Shown here: positions 1 through 7,061 of the stretch, piece after piece
Layout of the letters: every line of letters starts with the position of its first letter
Position numbering within the stretch: the stretch's first letter is position 1
Source of the DNA: a bacterium
Lineage (GTDB): Bacteria; SZUA-79; Acidulodesulfobacterales; Acidulodesulfobacteraceae
Assembly (NCBI GenBank): GCA_021794335.1
Contig: JAJYQZ010000081.1
Coordinates: 1 to 7,772 of the forward strand
Length of the DNA stretch: 7,772 nucleotides
Direction: 5' to 3'
Made by a program: the position numbers and the translations under genes
Notes under the pieces: model-generated
Told to the model about the DNA's origin: nothing
The model's database searches: none
What the model saw: the letters and a program-made list of their open reading frames with translations, nothing else

Positions 1-131
1 AGGAAGTTAAAAAAGAGGCATATGAAAAGCTGGGGATTATAATCTTTAATTCCTATAAAAAAAACTTCGCAGATATTGAGGAAGTGAAAAATAATATTGC
101 CGAAACGGCAAGCAAGTATGGTTTAAATTAA
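1..131 (+). CDS. 3' end of an unidentified gene
   Basis: An open frame enters from the left edge (first whole codon at position 3) and stops at TAA 129-131, giving 42 C-terminal residues. They begin EVKKEAYEKLG and end ETASKYGLN. The segment is lysine/glutamate-rich and probably helical, with no motif I recognise. It reads in the same direction as everything downstream and is followed after 27 bases by the next ORF, so it is probably the previous gene of the same transcription unit. Function cannot be assigned from this fragment. Confidence 0.6.
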   Translation, partial: EVKKEAYEKLGIIIFNSYKKNFADIEEVKNNIAETASKYGLN

Positions 132-158
132 TTCTATAAATTTTAAAAAGGAGAAAAA

Positions 159-320
159 ATGGATAATAATAGAATCGATGAAATTGAAAGCGAGATTAAA
201 GCTATTAACGAGAAGATTGATTTAAAGCGTTTAGAGGTTGAGGAATTAGAACACGAAATTAGCGATTATGACACAGAGATTTATTTCTTAAAAAAGGAAC
301 TCAAAAACTTATCAATATAG
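159..320 (+). CDS. small coiled-coil-like protein, 53 aa
   Basis: ATG at 159 is preceded by a strong AAGGAG site at 148-153 with a 5-base spacer, and the frame stops at TAG 318-320. The product begins MDNNRIDEIESEIKAINEK. It is dominated by E, K, I and L in a spacing that looks like heptads over nearly its whole length (IDEIESEIKAI, then LKRLEVEELEHEI, then FLKKELKNL), so a short helical coiled coil is expected. There is no signal peptide, membrane segment or cysteine. It lies 16 bases upstream of the next gene and is probably co-transcribed with it. Such short coiled coils are common on plasmids and phages, and no specific function can be given. Confidence 0.65.
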   Translation: MDNNRIDEIESEIKAINEKIDLKRLEVEELEHEISDYDTEIYFLKKELKNLSI

Positions 321-336
321 CGAGGGGGCTATACCC

Positions 337-939
337 ATGAAAGACCTAATTTACAAAACAATTAATCCGTCCAATCTCGTAAAAGATTGGTTAGGAAAAA
401 CCATAAAAACTAAAAGAGAAATGTCTAACGGGTATTATATTATACCGGAAGGAACAATAATGCTTGTAGATAACTCTGGTCCGGTAGTAGGCCTTACCGG
501 CGCAGACAAGTGTCCTTTTTGCGACGTAAAACCTACTATATCCATAAAAGGAGATAAAGAATACAAGTTGATGTTTTTTGAATTTATAGAAATAACGGGA
601 TGGGCGAATGTTTCGGATGATATTCCCGGCGCCAATTCTGAAATAAAAGAATATAAACCTATTAACCCGCCGAAACTAATTAGCGACTGGGTAAATAAAC
701 CCGTAATATCCAAAAAAGAAATAAAAAACTACTTTATAACCATACCAGCCGGAACACTAATGCAAATATACGCTGGCGCCGGGAAAACGGTATCGGTTAT
801 AGCCGAAAAATGCCCGATTTGCGGAATACAAAAGCGCGCGGAAATAAAAGGGACGAGAGAAGAAAAACTGGCATATATTGATTTTATAAACAAGGAATAT
901 GAGAAAAAATACGAGTCTTATAAATTTAAAAAATATTAA
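337..939 (+). CDS. tandemly duplicated CxxC-domain protein, 200 aa, unknown function
   Basis: The ATG at 337 follows a GAGGGGG ribosome site at 322-328. The protein is an internal duplication. Residues 9-84 and 109-185 align with a register of exactly 100 residues: INPSNLVKDW versus INPPKLISDW, IPEGTIM versus IPAGTLM, and KCPFC (58-62) versus KCPIC (158-162), each followed by an IKG turn and an aromatic FxFI or IDFI end. Each copy has one CxxC pair, so metal binding would need both copies or a dimer. No signal peptide or membrane segment is visible. I do not recognise a named family. It precedes the type IV cas operon on the same strand with further small ORFs between. The last spacer of the downstream array shares 16 bases with the start of the second copy (660-675), which suggests that homologues occur on targeted elements. 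Confidence 0.85.
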   Translation: MKDLIYKTINPSNLVKDWLGKTIKTKREMSNGYYIIPEGTIMLVDNSGPVVGLTGADKCPFCDVKPTISIKGDKEYKLMFFEFIEITGWANVSDDIPGANSEIKEYKPINPPKLISDWVNKPVISKKEIKNYFITIPAGTLMQIYAGAGKTVSVIAEKCPICGIQKRAEIKGTREEKLAYIDFINKEYEKKYESYKFKKY

Positions 940-954
940 TTAGGGGACGCTAAA

Positions 955-1077
955 ATGTCAACTCAAATATGCGTTGGAGGCGGTTATTATGGGCGGAAAA
1001 AGAAGAAACGCTCAAAGATATTATTTACGGACTTAAGAAAAAATATTGTAAATAGGAGGAATAAAAATGTTTATTAG
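955..1077 (+). CDS. doubtful 40-aa basic ORF, possibly a gene remnant
   Basis: ATG at 955 has an AGGGGA site at 942-947, and the frame stops at TAG 1075-1077, 11 bases inside the next gene. The peptide starts MSTQICVGGGYYGRKKKKRS and is very basic. Two other frames compete in the same stretch: ATG 989 (15 codons, behind GGAGG at 976-980) and frame 969-1055, whose end reads EKEETLKDIIYGLKKKYCK and looks more like ordinary protein than the first frame does at that point. A frameshifted remnant of a small gene is therefore as likely as a functional peptide. Real expression is uncertain. Confidence 0.3.
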   Translation: MSTQICVGGGYYGRKKKKRSKILFTDLRKNIVNRRNKNVY

Positions 1078-1267
1078 GACCGATAAAGATTACGTAAATT
1101 TAAATCATGTAGTAAGTATCATAAGCGACAACGATGAATTGGGCGATAATGCTATCGCCATTTGCGATATAAACGGAGATTGTCATAAAAAATGTTTTAA
1201 GGATAAATCTGAAAAATTGAATTTTTTGATTTATCTTAGGCAAGGTCAATTCGATAAATTAAGTTAA
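1067..1267 (+). CDS. small hypothetical protein, 66 aa
   Basis: The ATG at 1067 is preceded by TAGGAGGA (1053-1060), a near-perfect Shine-Dalgarno site, which supports this start. The protein begins MFIRTDKDYVNLNHVVSI and contains three cysteines at 33, 39 and 43 (ICDINGDCHKKC), then a charged tail. The opening 'YVNLNHVVSI' pattern resembles a beta-rich fold seen in many small phage and plasmid proteins, but I cannot name a family. It ends 11 bases before the csf4 start codon, which makes it likely to be translationally linked to the cas operon. A role as an accessory factor is only a positional guess. Confidence 0.65.
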   Translation: MFIRTDKDYVNLNHVVSIISDNDELGDNAIAICDINGDCHKKCFKDKSEKLNFLIYLRQGQFDKLS

Positions 1268-1278
1268 TAGGGGGAATA

Positions 1279-3135
1279 ATGGCAAGGCTTTATAAATATC
1301 AGCAAGACTTTAAAGAAATTGCGATAAAAAAAATGCGGAATAAGTTTTTCTTTGCAGAAATTCCTACCGGAGCTGGAAAATCGGTAATATCGGCAGATAT
1401 TGCGGAAACTTTTGCTAAGCAAGGGAAAAAGGTAATAATTAGCACAACGACGAACCAGCTCGCAAAAGAAATAGCCGATTTGCTCGCCAATAAAAATCCT
1501 AAAATCAGTTTTGATGACGCTATTACTTCCTCTTTATCAATTGGTAAGAACAATTATTTCAATATAGATAAATTCGATGACGATGTTAAGTCTTTATTTA
1601 TTAATGTAAATCAATTAAACGAATACCTACGACAAATCGAAAATAAAGCGGGATATTGGTATTTATTTGACACTTTATTCGAAAATGTAGAAATCGGAGA
1701 GGATAACAAACAAATAGTCAAAAATTTAACAATGGAAGATGAAAAAAGAAAACCATATATGACGGATATAGGAGAATGTGATATATCTGTAACCAATCAC
1801 TCTTATTTGCTTTTTAAGACTTATAACGAAAGTTTTAATATAAACGATTACATAGTGATATTCGATGAGGCGCATGCAATTTTAGAATCGGCAGAAGCCG
1901 CCCTTACTTCATCTTTTTCGGTGTTCAGACTTAAAAATCTTTCGGATATGCTTTTGAAAAAGCTTGTAGGAAAAAAAGAAAGGGGTTATTTATCGGCTGT
2001 TAATAATTTATTTTATATTCGTAAAGTTTGCAAAAGAATAATAAATAAATATAGCAATTCTAAATGCGTCGGTGAATATTATAGCAAAACTAATGTTGTA
2101 GGACTGGCTATTATAAGGGAATTGGCCGAATTATTAGATAGACCTGAATTAAAAAGAGTTGAGAAATTTGTTAAAGCTTTATCTTTTCCTGTTTCGAATT
2201 TATTTATAAGCGAGGTTTTAGAATTACACACTCTAAAAACAAAGCAATCTGATGTGAGAATTTATTGCTCCCCCCTTAAAGGATATCCGACGTTGCATTT
2301 TCTAAAAAAGAATATTGCCCGCGAACTCTTTTTTAAATTTTGGAACAAACTCGACGGATGTTTGGGTATGTCCGCTACTCTTACCGCCGGAGATGATGCC
2401 GCTGGGAGAAATTATGTCTATTATCGACTTGGTTTTAAAGTTAAAACACAAGACGCGTCAATGTCAATAATGAAAAAAGTTAGAGATAAGGAACATACCG
2501 TATATATTATGCGGAGAATATTTAAGAAAGAACAGTCCAGCATTATTTTATGCAAAAAAAGCTATCCTGCTCCAGTAATTAAAAAAGAAGGAATGGAAAG
2601 TAAAATTAATCCCAAATGGACGGAAGAGTCCGCCAAAATCATCATTAAAACTTATTCAGGAGAAAATACGCTTGTAATCAATGGAAGCTTTGAAGAAGTA
2701 GATTTAATTGCAAATAATCTCAAGGAACACGGCATAGATAATGTAATAGTTGCCGAGAGAGGCAAATCTTCCTACTTGAAAGTAAAAGAATTTAAAAACA
2801 AAGGCAGGATATTAATTGGGACACGCAATTACGGCACGGGAATTGATTTGCCGGGCAAAGAACTTACCAAGCTCTATATAACCAAGTTGCCTTTTCCGGT
2901 GATGAATTCAAGAAGGTTCCTTGATATAAGAGAGAAAAGCAAAAGTCAAGGATTTTTTATCGCCAAACGGGAGATGATTTTAAACTTAAGGCAATATATA
3001 GGGAGATTAATAAGAACTGAGAAAGATAAAGGCGAAATTTATATTTTAGATTCAAGGTTATGGGATCCTAAATATTATCATATCGTCAAAGAAACGCTGT
3101 CAAATTACGGAATTATAAAAAATAAATTAATTTAA
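1279..3135 (+). CDS. csf4: type IV CRISPR-associated DinG-family helicase (Csf4/CasDinG)
   Basis: This 618-residue superfamily 2 DNA helicase of the XPD/DinG class marks subtype IV-A, where it works with the crRNA-guided complex. Visible motifs in order are Walker A PTGAGKS (29-35), TTTNQLAKEI (56-65), DEAH (196-199, inside VIFDEAHAI), MSATL (364-368), motif V GTRNYGTGIDLPG (514-526) and motif VI QYIGRLIRT (572-580). In E. coli DinG four cysteines between Walker A and DEAH hold an iron-sulfur cluster. Here only C167 lies in that interval, so a 4Fe-4S cluster is not expected, which agrees with the vestigial cluster domain reported for CRISPR-associated DinG. The start is set by GGGGG at 1270-1274. 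csf2 follows after 11 bases. A chromosomal repair-type DinG is the alternative, but csf2 next door argues against it. Confidence 0.93.
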   Translation: MARLYKYQQDFKEIAIKKMRNKFFFAEIPTGAGKSVISADIAETFAKQGKKVIISTTTNQLAKEIADLLANKNPKISFDDAITSSLSIGKNNYFNIDKFDDDVKSLFINVNQLNEYLRQIENKAGYWYLFDTLFENVEIGEDNKQIVKNLTMEDEKRKPYMTDIGECDISVTNHSYLLFKTYNESFNINDYIVIFDEAHAILESAEAALTSSFSVFRLKNLSDMLLKKLVGKKERGYLSAVNNLFYIRKVCKRIINKYSNSKCVGEYYSKTNVVGLAIIRELAELLDRPELKRVEKFVKALSFPVSNLFISEVLELHTLKTKQSDVRIYCSPLKGYPTLHFLKKNIARELFFKFWNKLDGCLGMSATLTAGDDAAGRNYVYYRLGFKVKTQDASMSIMKKVRDKEHTVYIMRRIFKKEQSSIILCKKSYPAPVIKKEGMESKINPKWTEESAKIIIKTYSGENTLVINGSFEEVDLIANNLKEHGIDNVIVAERGKSSYLKVKEFKNKGRILIGTRNYGTGIDLPGKELTKLYITKLPFPVMNSRRFLDIREKSKSQGFFIAKREMILNLRQYIGRLIRTEKDKGEIYILDSRLWDPKYYHIVKETLSNYGIIKNKLI

Positions 3136-3146
3136 AGGGGGTTATT

Positions 3147-4217
3147 ATGTTAAAAGTAAATTTTACGGCCGTTACGCCGTTAATGCAAATTGAGACGATG
3201 GAGACGAGACGAGACAAAGAAGGCGCCGAAAAGTCGGTTACCGCAATAAAAACAAGGACAATTTACGATGAAGAGATAGGCGGACTCGTTAAATTGCCGG
3301 TCTATACCGGCAACGGATTTAGGGGGCTCTTAAGACGCAAAATGAGCGAGATTCTACTTGAAGAAGCTTTAGAAAAAGGAATAAAAATAAATACTACCGA
3401 TTATTTCCTTATGGTAGCCGGAGGAGGCGCAAATTACCAGAAACAAGAATTCGATATAGTCCAAAAAGTTAAGTCGTTAAATCCAGTAATTAGTTTACTC
3501 GGCACAAGCCTTGCGATTCCGGGCAAACTAATCGTAACGGATTTTATGCCTGCCGATTATCGTTCTTATCTTTATGAATTTAAATCAAAAAATGCGGAAG
3601 ATAACGGGGAAGAATTTCAGGATAACGTTCCTATGGTCCGTTATGGCTGCTCTCTTATTCAAACAAGAACGTTCACTAAGAAAGACGATATTCTTAATCA
3701 AACTAAGTTCGGCAGGTTCCTATCCAAAGAAGACGTAAAAGCGTGGGAAGAAACGATAGAAAAGGAACGGGCGGAAAAAGAAAATAATAAGAATAAAAAA
3801 TCGGAAGACAAAAAAGAAAGAAAAACGATACAGTCTATTCTTAACGCCGAATATATCATTCCAGGAACTAAATTTACCGGCTATATATCGTTTAAAGAAC
3901 CCATTACGGATTTAGAATACGGCCTTTTACTAAAGGGACTTGCAAATCTCACTTATGAGTATCTCGGAGCCGGTTCGTCAAACGGATTTGGAATAGCCAA
4001 TTATAACATCTACGACGACGTTACAGGAGGAGAAGTAATATTTTCTTTGGTAAGTTCGGATAACTTATTAAAAAGAACGCTATCTACGCCGCAATCCGAA
4101 CACGAAAGCAAGTGTATTTCTTTATTTGAAGATTGGCTTTCAAAATTAAGCGATGACAATATCAACGTATCGAAGTTAATGAAAAGCAAAGACGAGAAGA
4201 AAGCGAAAATATATTAA
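3147..4217 (+). CDS. csf2: type IV Cas7-like backbone protein (Csf2)
   Basis: This 356-residue RAMP-fold protein is expected to polymerise along the crRNA as the backbone of the type IV complex. The N-terminus LKVNFTAVTPLMQIET looks like the first strand of a Cas7 RRM fold. It is followed by the Cas7 signature GNGFRGLLRR (55-64), a NPVISLLGTS segment (112-121) and a C-terminal glycine-rich stretch YLGAGSSNGFGIANY (272-286), as in other Cas7 and RAMP proteins. Length fits Csf2. Residues about 195-230 form a very lysine/glutamate-rich insertion (ERAEKENNKNKKSEDKKERK), probably a flexible surface loop. AAAGGGGG at 3134-3141 fixes the start, 11 bases after csf4. The downstream neighbour is separated by 44 AT-rich bases with no clear terminator. 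Csm3-like Cas7 is the alternative, but the DinG and Csf1 context favours Csf2. Confidence 0.88.
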   Translation: MLKVNFTAVTPLMQIETMETRRDKEGAEKSVTAIKTRTIYDEEIGGLVKLPVYTGNGFRGLLRRKMSEILLEEALEKGIKINTTDYFLMVAGGGANYQKQEFDIVQKVKSLNPVISLLGTSLAIPGKLIVTDFMPADYRSYLYEFKSKNAEDNGEEFQDNVPMVRYGCSLIQTRTFTKKDDILNQTKFGRFLSKEDVKAWEETIEKERAEKENNKNKKSEDKKERKTIQSILNAEYIIPGTKFTGYISFKEPITDLEYGLLLKGLANLTYEYLGAGSSNGFGIANYNIYDDVTGGEVIFSLVSSDNLLKRTLSTPQSEHESKCISLFEDWLSKLSDDNINVSKLMKSKDEKKAKIY

Positions 4218-4261
4218 GTTTAAAAAACTCAAAATTAAAATAAAAATATAAAGGAGATTTT

Positions 4262-4600
4262 ATGAAAGAAATTAATTTAGCGAAAAAAGACCTTTTAATT
4301 CTTAGCATATTAATATTTTTATTCTCGTTCCTCGCGGGTGCTTTTACCGCTACGGAATATATGGCTTACCGATTTCAGTTTTCGCCTCTTCTAGGAAAAT
4401 CTTTTTGGCATTTATATAATCCGTTAGATTGCTGGTTCTGGCTTAAGATGTATTTGCCTATATATCCCGCTGCAAGAAGCATGATGCTTAATTCGATGTT
4501 ATACGGAAGTTTAGTCTTCTTCTTTATGCCTTTAATTCTAACTTTTATAGTGAGAAAATTTTCGGCGAAAATAAAAAAATCTAATCAGGAGGAGGAATAA
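4262..4600 (+). CDS. VirD4/TraG coupling-protein N-terminal membrane domain, stand-alone or truncated (112 aa)
   Basis: The product has two predicted membrane helices (about 10-30 and 77-97) flanking a periplasmic loop. Residues 29-60 (TATEYMAYRFQFSPLLGKSF, then HLYNPLDCWFW) closely resemble the N-terminal region I remember for conjugative TraG/VirD4 type IV coupling proteins, where ATQFFAHTFQYHASLG leads into a conserved YxPW segment. A full coupling protein continues for some 500 further residues with a Walker-type ATPase. Here the frame stops at TAA 4598-4600 just after the second helix, and none of that domain follows. AAAGGAG at 4252-4258 gives a good start, so it is probably translated. 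It may be a decayed traG fragment brought in with the nearby array, or a retained membrane decoy. The resemblance is from memory of the family, not a search. Confidence 0.7.
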   Translation: MKEINLAKKDLLILSILIFLFSFLAGAFTATEYMAYRFQFSPLLGKSFWHLYNPLDCWFWLKMYLPIYPAARSMMLNSMLYGSLVFFFMPLILTFIVRKFSAKIKKSNQEEE

Positions 4601-4631
4601 ATCAGATTTTATAAGGTATAGCGGGTTATAG

Positions 4632-4798
4632 GTTATACGGAGTAATTAAATTATAGGTGGTTAAAAGCCTGCAAGAGCGGTATAAGGGCTTGAAAATGTT
4701 ATACGGAGTAATTAAATTATAGGTGGTTAAAAGTAAATTATCCGTCCGCCAGGCAGCTGCGGAGTTATACGGAGTAATTAAATTATAGGCGGTTAAAT
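4632..4798 (+). CRISPR. CRISPR mini-array 1: three repeats, two spacers, inside the cas operon
   Basis: Three copies of a 35-36 base repeat start at 4632, 4698 and 4764, a constant 66-base period. Copies 1 and 2 are identical over 36 bases (beginning GTTATACGGAGTAATT and ending TAGGTGGTTAAAAG). Copy 3 has one internal change (GGTGG to GGCGG) and a diverged end after GGTTAAA. The two 31-base spacers, 4667-4697 and 4733-4763, are unrelated. Decay in the last copy suggests that the leader side is on the left, so transcripts read on the + strand with the operon. A weak 5-bp hairpin (GTAAT/ATTAT) precedes the GG-rich tail. Only 31 bases separate copy 1 from the preceding stop codon, so little room remains for a dedicated leader. 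Confidence 0.9.
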
Positions 4799-4821
4799 TA
4801 ATCTTAAAAGGAGAACTTATT

Positions 4822-5484
4822 ATGAAAATTGTCGTTAAACTGAAAGACGCAGGCGGATTTAAGCCTAGAGACGTTAGAAACTACGTCGGCTCTATAGTGG
4901 ACGAAAAGTATAAAGATTTGGCGATGTGGCATAAGAACGCTACGCCGGAACTTATCTACGTAAAACCATTTAGAGAATCTTTCGAAATTATTTCGAACAA
5001 AAACGATATATCGCTTATGAGCCATATCGCAGAAAAAATAGAAGATCACCCTAATTTTTACGGAAAAAAAATAGAAAGAGTGTGGCTTAAGAATGAGCAA
5101 TTTAATTTTCCGCAAAGAGGACTTACGACTTATACGACGAGGACGCCTATAATCATAGGGACTAACGAAAAAGAAATAGGAATAAGCTTTGCGTGCAAGG
5201 TAAAAAACAATATGGACGATCTTACTCGTTATATCGCACATCGCATTAAGTCGGATGCCGAATATCAGATAAAAAACTGGTTTGGATTAGATTTAAAAAT
5301 AAATGATTTTTCCATAATCTCTATATCCAATCTTAAGCAATTGTTTTTAGATTACAAAGACGGAGTTAAAGTTCCAGCCGTTACAATGGATTTCGTATCT
5401 AACTTCAGGCTTCCCCGCTTCGTAGGCTATAAAATAGGTCTCGGCTGGGGCGAAATAATCGAAAAGGGGGTTCGCAATGCATAA
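4822..5484 (+). CDS. cas6: Cas6-like crRNA-processing endoribonuclease (type IV, Csf5 position)
   Basis: This 220-residue RAMP protein is expected to cut the repeat RNA and release crRNA guides. The N-terminal section RNYVGSIV (19-26), then WHKNATPELIYVKPF (36-50), follows the pattern of a Cas6-like family in which an RGYIGN-type motif precedes an HNH-containing stretch and an IYRYP-type strand. TYTTRTPIIIG (103-113) corresponds to the family's central FxTPWxALN region. The end FRLPRFVGYKIGLGWGEI (195-212) fits the C-terminal glycine-rich loop usual in Cas6 (LPDYxGIGKSxSRGFG). H37 is the best visible candidate catalytic residue, by position only. AAAAGGAG at 4806-4813 sets the start, just beyond the last repeat of array 1. 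Its last 8 bases overlap the next gene. Placement between two arrays fits the job. It is divergent, so a Cas5-like RAMP cannot be wholly excluded. Confidence 0.8.
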   Translation: MKIVVKLKDAGGFKPRDVRNYVGSIVDEKYKDLAMWHKNATPELIYVKPFRESFEIISNKNDISLMSHIAEKIEDHPNFYGKKIERVWLKNEQFNFPQRGLTTYTTRTPIIIGTNEKEIGISFACKVKNNMDDLTRYIAHRIKSDAEYQIKNWFGLDLKINDFSIISISNLKQLFLDYKDGVKVPAVTMDFVSNFRLPRFVGYKIGLGWGEIIEKGVRNA

Positions 5485-6928
5485 TTTAAAAATTACGGTG
5501 GGATTATCGTCTCCGGTAATACTGTCGAGATATACTACTATCGATTCTATTCTTATCGCTCTTTATTTCGCTAAACTTAGGAAACTTGGCAGAATAGGAA
5601 ACGATTTCGTTAAAACGGAAGATTTTATTCCGGAAATATCAAAATTTATACAAGTAAAAAACGGCGCTTTGTCCGGTTCGATATGGTACGTCGGCAAAGA
5701 AGCAACGGTATCGCCCAGCAATGCGATGTTAGTTAAAACTAAAGACAGGGAGCATATGCTTAAATATACCGGCAAAATTCAAGATAACGACGGTTCGGGG
5801 GAATATAAGCTTTATCGTTTCGGATTTGAGGCATTGGATATTAAAGAAATTTATTTTTATGTGGTAGGCGATAAAGAAATAATAGAAGACTTGCTAAAAG
5901 ATTTAAAAGGTATAGGCAAGAAAAACTCCGTCGGATTCGGACTTATTGACAAAATCAAAGTAGAAGAGACGGACGAAGATAAAAGCTTTATCATTAAAGG
6001 TCAGGCGTCAAGACCTTTACCTTGCCGGAGCTGGAATTTAGAAAGCGACAGAGTCATGTTCTACAGAGCTTATCCGCCTTATTACGATAAAAAAGATAAA
6101 GTCCCCTGCTATATGCCGCCGACTTCTTTAATCGAATACGAGCCTATAGAAAATAGCAGAAATTATATATCCCTGAAGGAACAGGATTATATATATCCTA
6201 CTAAATTTGCGTATAACGCCGTCAAAGAAGTTCTGCCTAAACCTGATTATCCGCAAATGATAGAAGCTAAAACCTGCTCCGCCTGCGGCAAGGTTCACGA
6301 CAGGGGCGTTAAGTTAACGGACGTGTTTAAACCTGCAAGCAATAACGATTACGCTTTTTTAGAAAAAGGCGACTTTATTTGCGAGTATTGCGACTGGTCA
6401 GTAAAATCAGAATCTCAAAATTATTTAGGATATCTGCTTATCGCGCAAAACTGGCATAAGCACATTCAAGGCAAGAATATGGAAGGAGAAAACGACAAAG
6501 AAAAACAGGAAATAAGAGCGCAATTGTTTTCCAATTTAGACGAACAAACGCCGCCTTTTTATATAGGCATAAAATCTACTAAAAATCAGCAGCATGTGGT
6601 TTTTAAATCGACGGTGTCAATCTCTAATGCTTTAATCCCGATTCAGTACGGAAACGATACCTATGTAATCGACGTAGAGCTTTTTAATAGGGCGATAGAC
6701 GAACTTAAAAAATTAATAAAAGAAACCGGCATTTCAAAGATTTTTTGGATCAATCAAGAGATTATAAGCGGTCCGGTTTTTCATTTGCCGGCGAAAGACG
6801 ATACGCCGAAAAACAGAGAATCACTAAATAATTTTTACAAGAAATACGACAGAAGCATAAGAGTATTCCTCAATAGGGCGGTTATAACCGAAGAAGATGT
6901 AAAGAAAAGAAAAACAAAAAAAAGTTAA
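5477..6928 (+). CDS. csf3-csf1: Csf3-Csf1 fusion: Cas5-like plus zinc-finger large-subunit-like protein
   Basis: One uninterrupted frame of 483 codons covers two type IV subunits that are normally separate. Residues 1-222 look like Csf3 (Cas5-like, which holds the crRNA 5' end): LKITVGLSSPVIL at the start, GIGKKNSVGFG (145-155), ASRPLPCRSW (177-186), then a YPPYYDKKDKVPCYMPP segment (199-215). Residues about 235-483 look like Csf1 (Cas8-like): CSAC (267-270) and CEYC (302-305) form a probable zinc finger, followed by PPFYIGIKSTKNQQHVVFKS (359-378), a region typical of Csf1. No methionine with a ribosome site lies near the junction (M213 and M261 have none), so separate translation of csf1 is unlikely. 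AAAGGGGG at 5463-5470 and an 8-base overlap with cas6 suggest coupled translation. Domain calls rest on remembered family motifs. Confidence 0.85.
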   Translation: MHNLKITVGLSSPVILSRYTTIDSILIALYFAKLRKLGRIGNDFVKTEDFIPEISKFIQVKNGALSGSIWYVGKEATVSPSNAMLVKTKDREHMLKYTGKIQDNDGSGEYKLYRFGFEALDIKEIYFYVVGDKEIIEDLLKDLKGIGKKNSVGFGLIDKIKVEETDEDKSFIIKGQASRPLPCRSWNLESDRVMFYRAYPPYYDKKDKVPCYMPPTSLIEYEPIENSRNYISLKEQDYIYPTKFAYNAVKEVLPKPDYPQMIEAKTCSACGKVHDRGVKLTDVFKPASNNDYAFLEKGDFICEYCDWSVKSESQNYLGYLLIAQNWHKHIQGKNMEGENDKEKQEIRAQLFSNLDEQTPPFYIGIKSTKNQQHVVFKSTVSISNALIPIQYGNDTYVIDVELFNRAIDELKKLIKETGISKIFWINQEIISGPVFHLPAKDDTPKNRESLNNFYKKYDRSIRVFLNRAVITEEDVKKRKTKKS

Positions 6929-7061
6929 GTAGTATTTTGTTCTTTGACATTCGAAATTCAATTAGTCGTCGAGCTCCCGTATTTTTTGCACTATCGGAGT
7001 TCGACAGATATAATGCCGGAAAATATAAGGCACTTTATTGATTTTATTGATATATTTTTTA
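6929..7061 (+). promoter_or_regulatory. candidate leader and promoter of CRISPR array 2
   Basis: These 133 AT-rich bases separate the csf3-csf1 stop from the first repeat of array 2. A perfect TATAAT lies at 7009-7014, with TTGCAC at 6986-6991 as a weak -35 box 17 bases upstream. Transcription would start near 7021, about 40 bases before the first repeat. A second TTGACA at 6944-6949 has no matching -10 box. The frame that opens here at 6944 runs through two CRISPR repeats and is not a gene. A 7-bp inverted repeat (AACAAAA/TTTTGTT, 6913-6941) spans the gene end but is too AT-rich to call a terminator. Confidence 0.5.

Noticed and set aside
435..713. 92-codon frame on the - strand, with similar shadows at 1299-1553, 1611-1796 and 5563-5775
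   Set aside because: All lie wholly inside strongly supported + strand genes and have no motifs of their own.
4804..5241. 145-codon open frame on the - strand
   Set aside because: It is antisense to the Cas6-like gene, which has a good ribosome site and family motifs. The composition is Phe/Tyr/Arg-rich, as expected for a shadow of an AT-rich gene.
6913..6941. Inverted repeat AACAAAA/TTTTGTT at the end of csf3-csf1 as a terminator
   Set aside because: It is a seven-pair stem with only one G-C pair and a 15-base loop, and no T-run follows. It is too weak to call.
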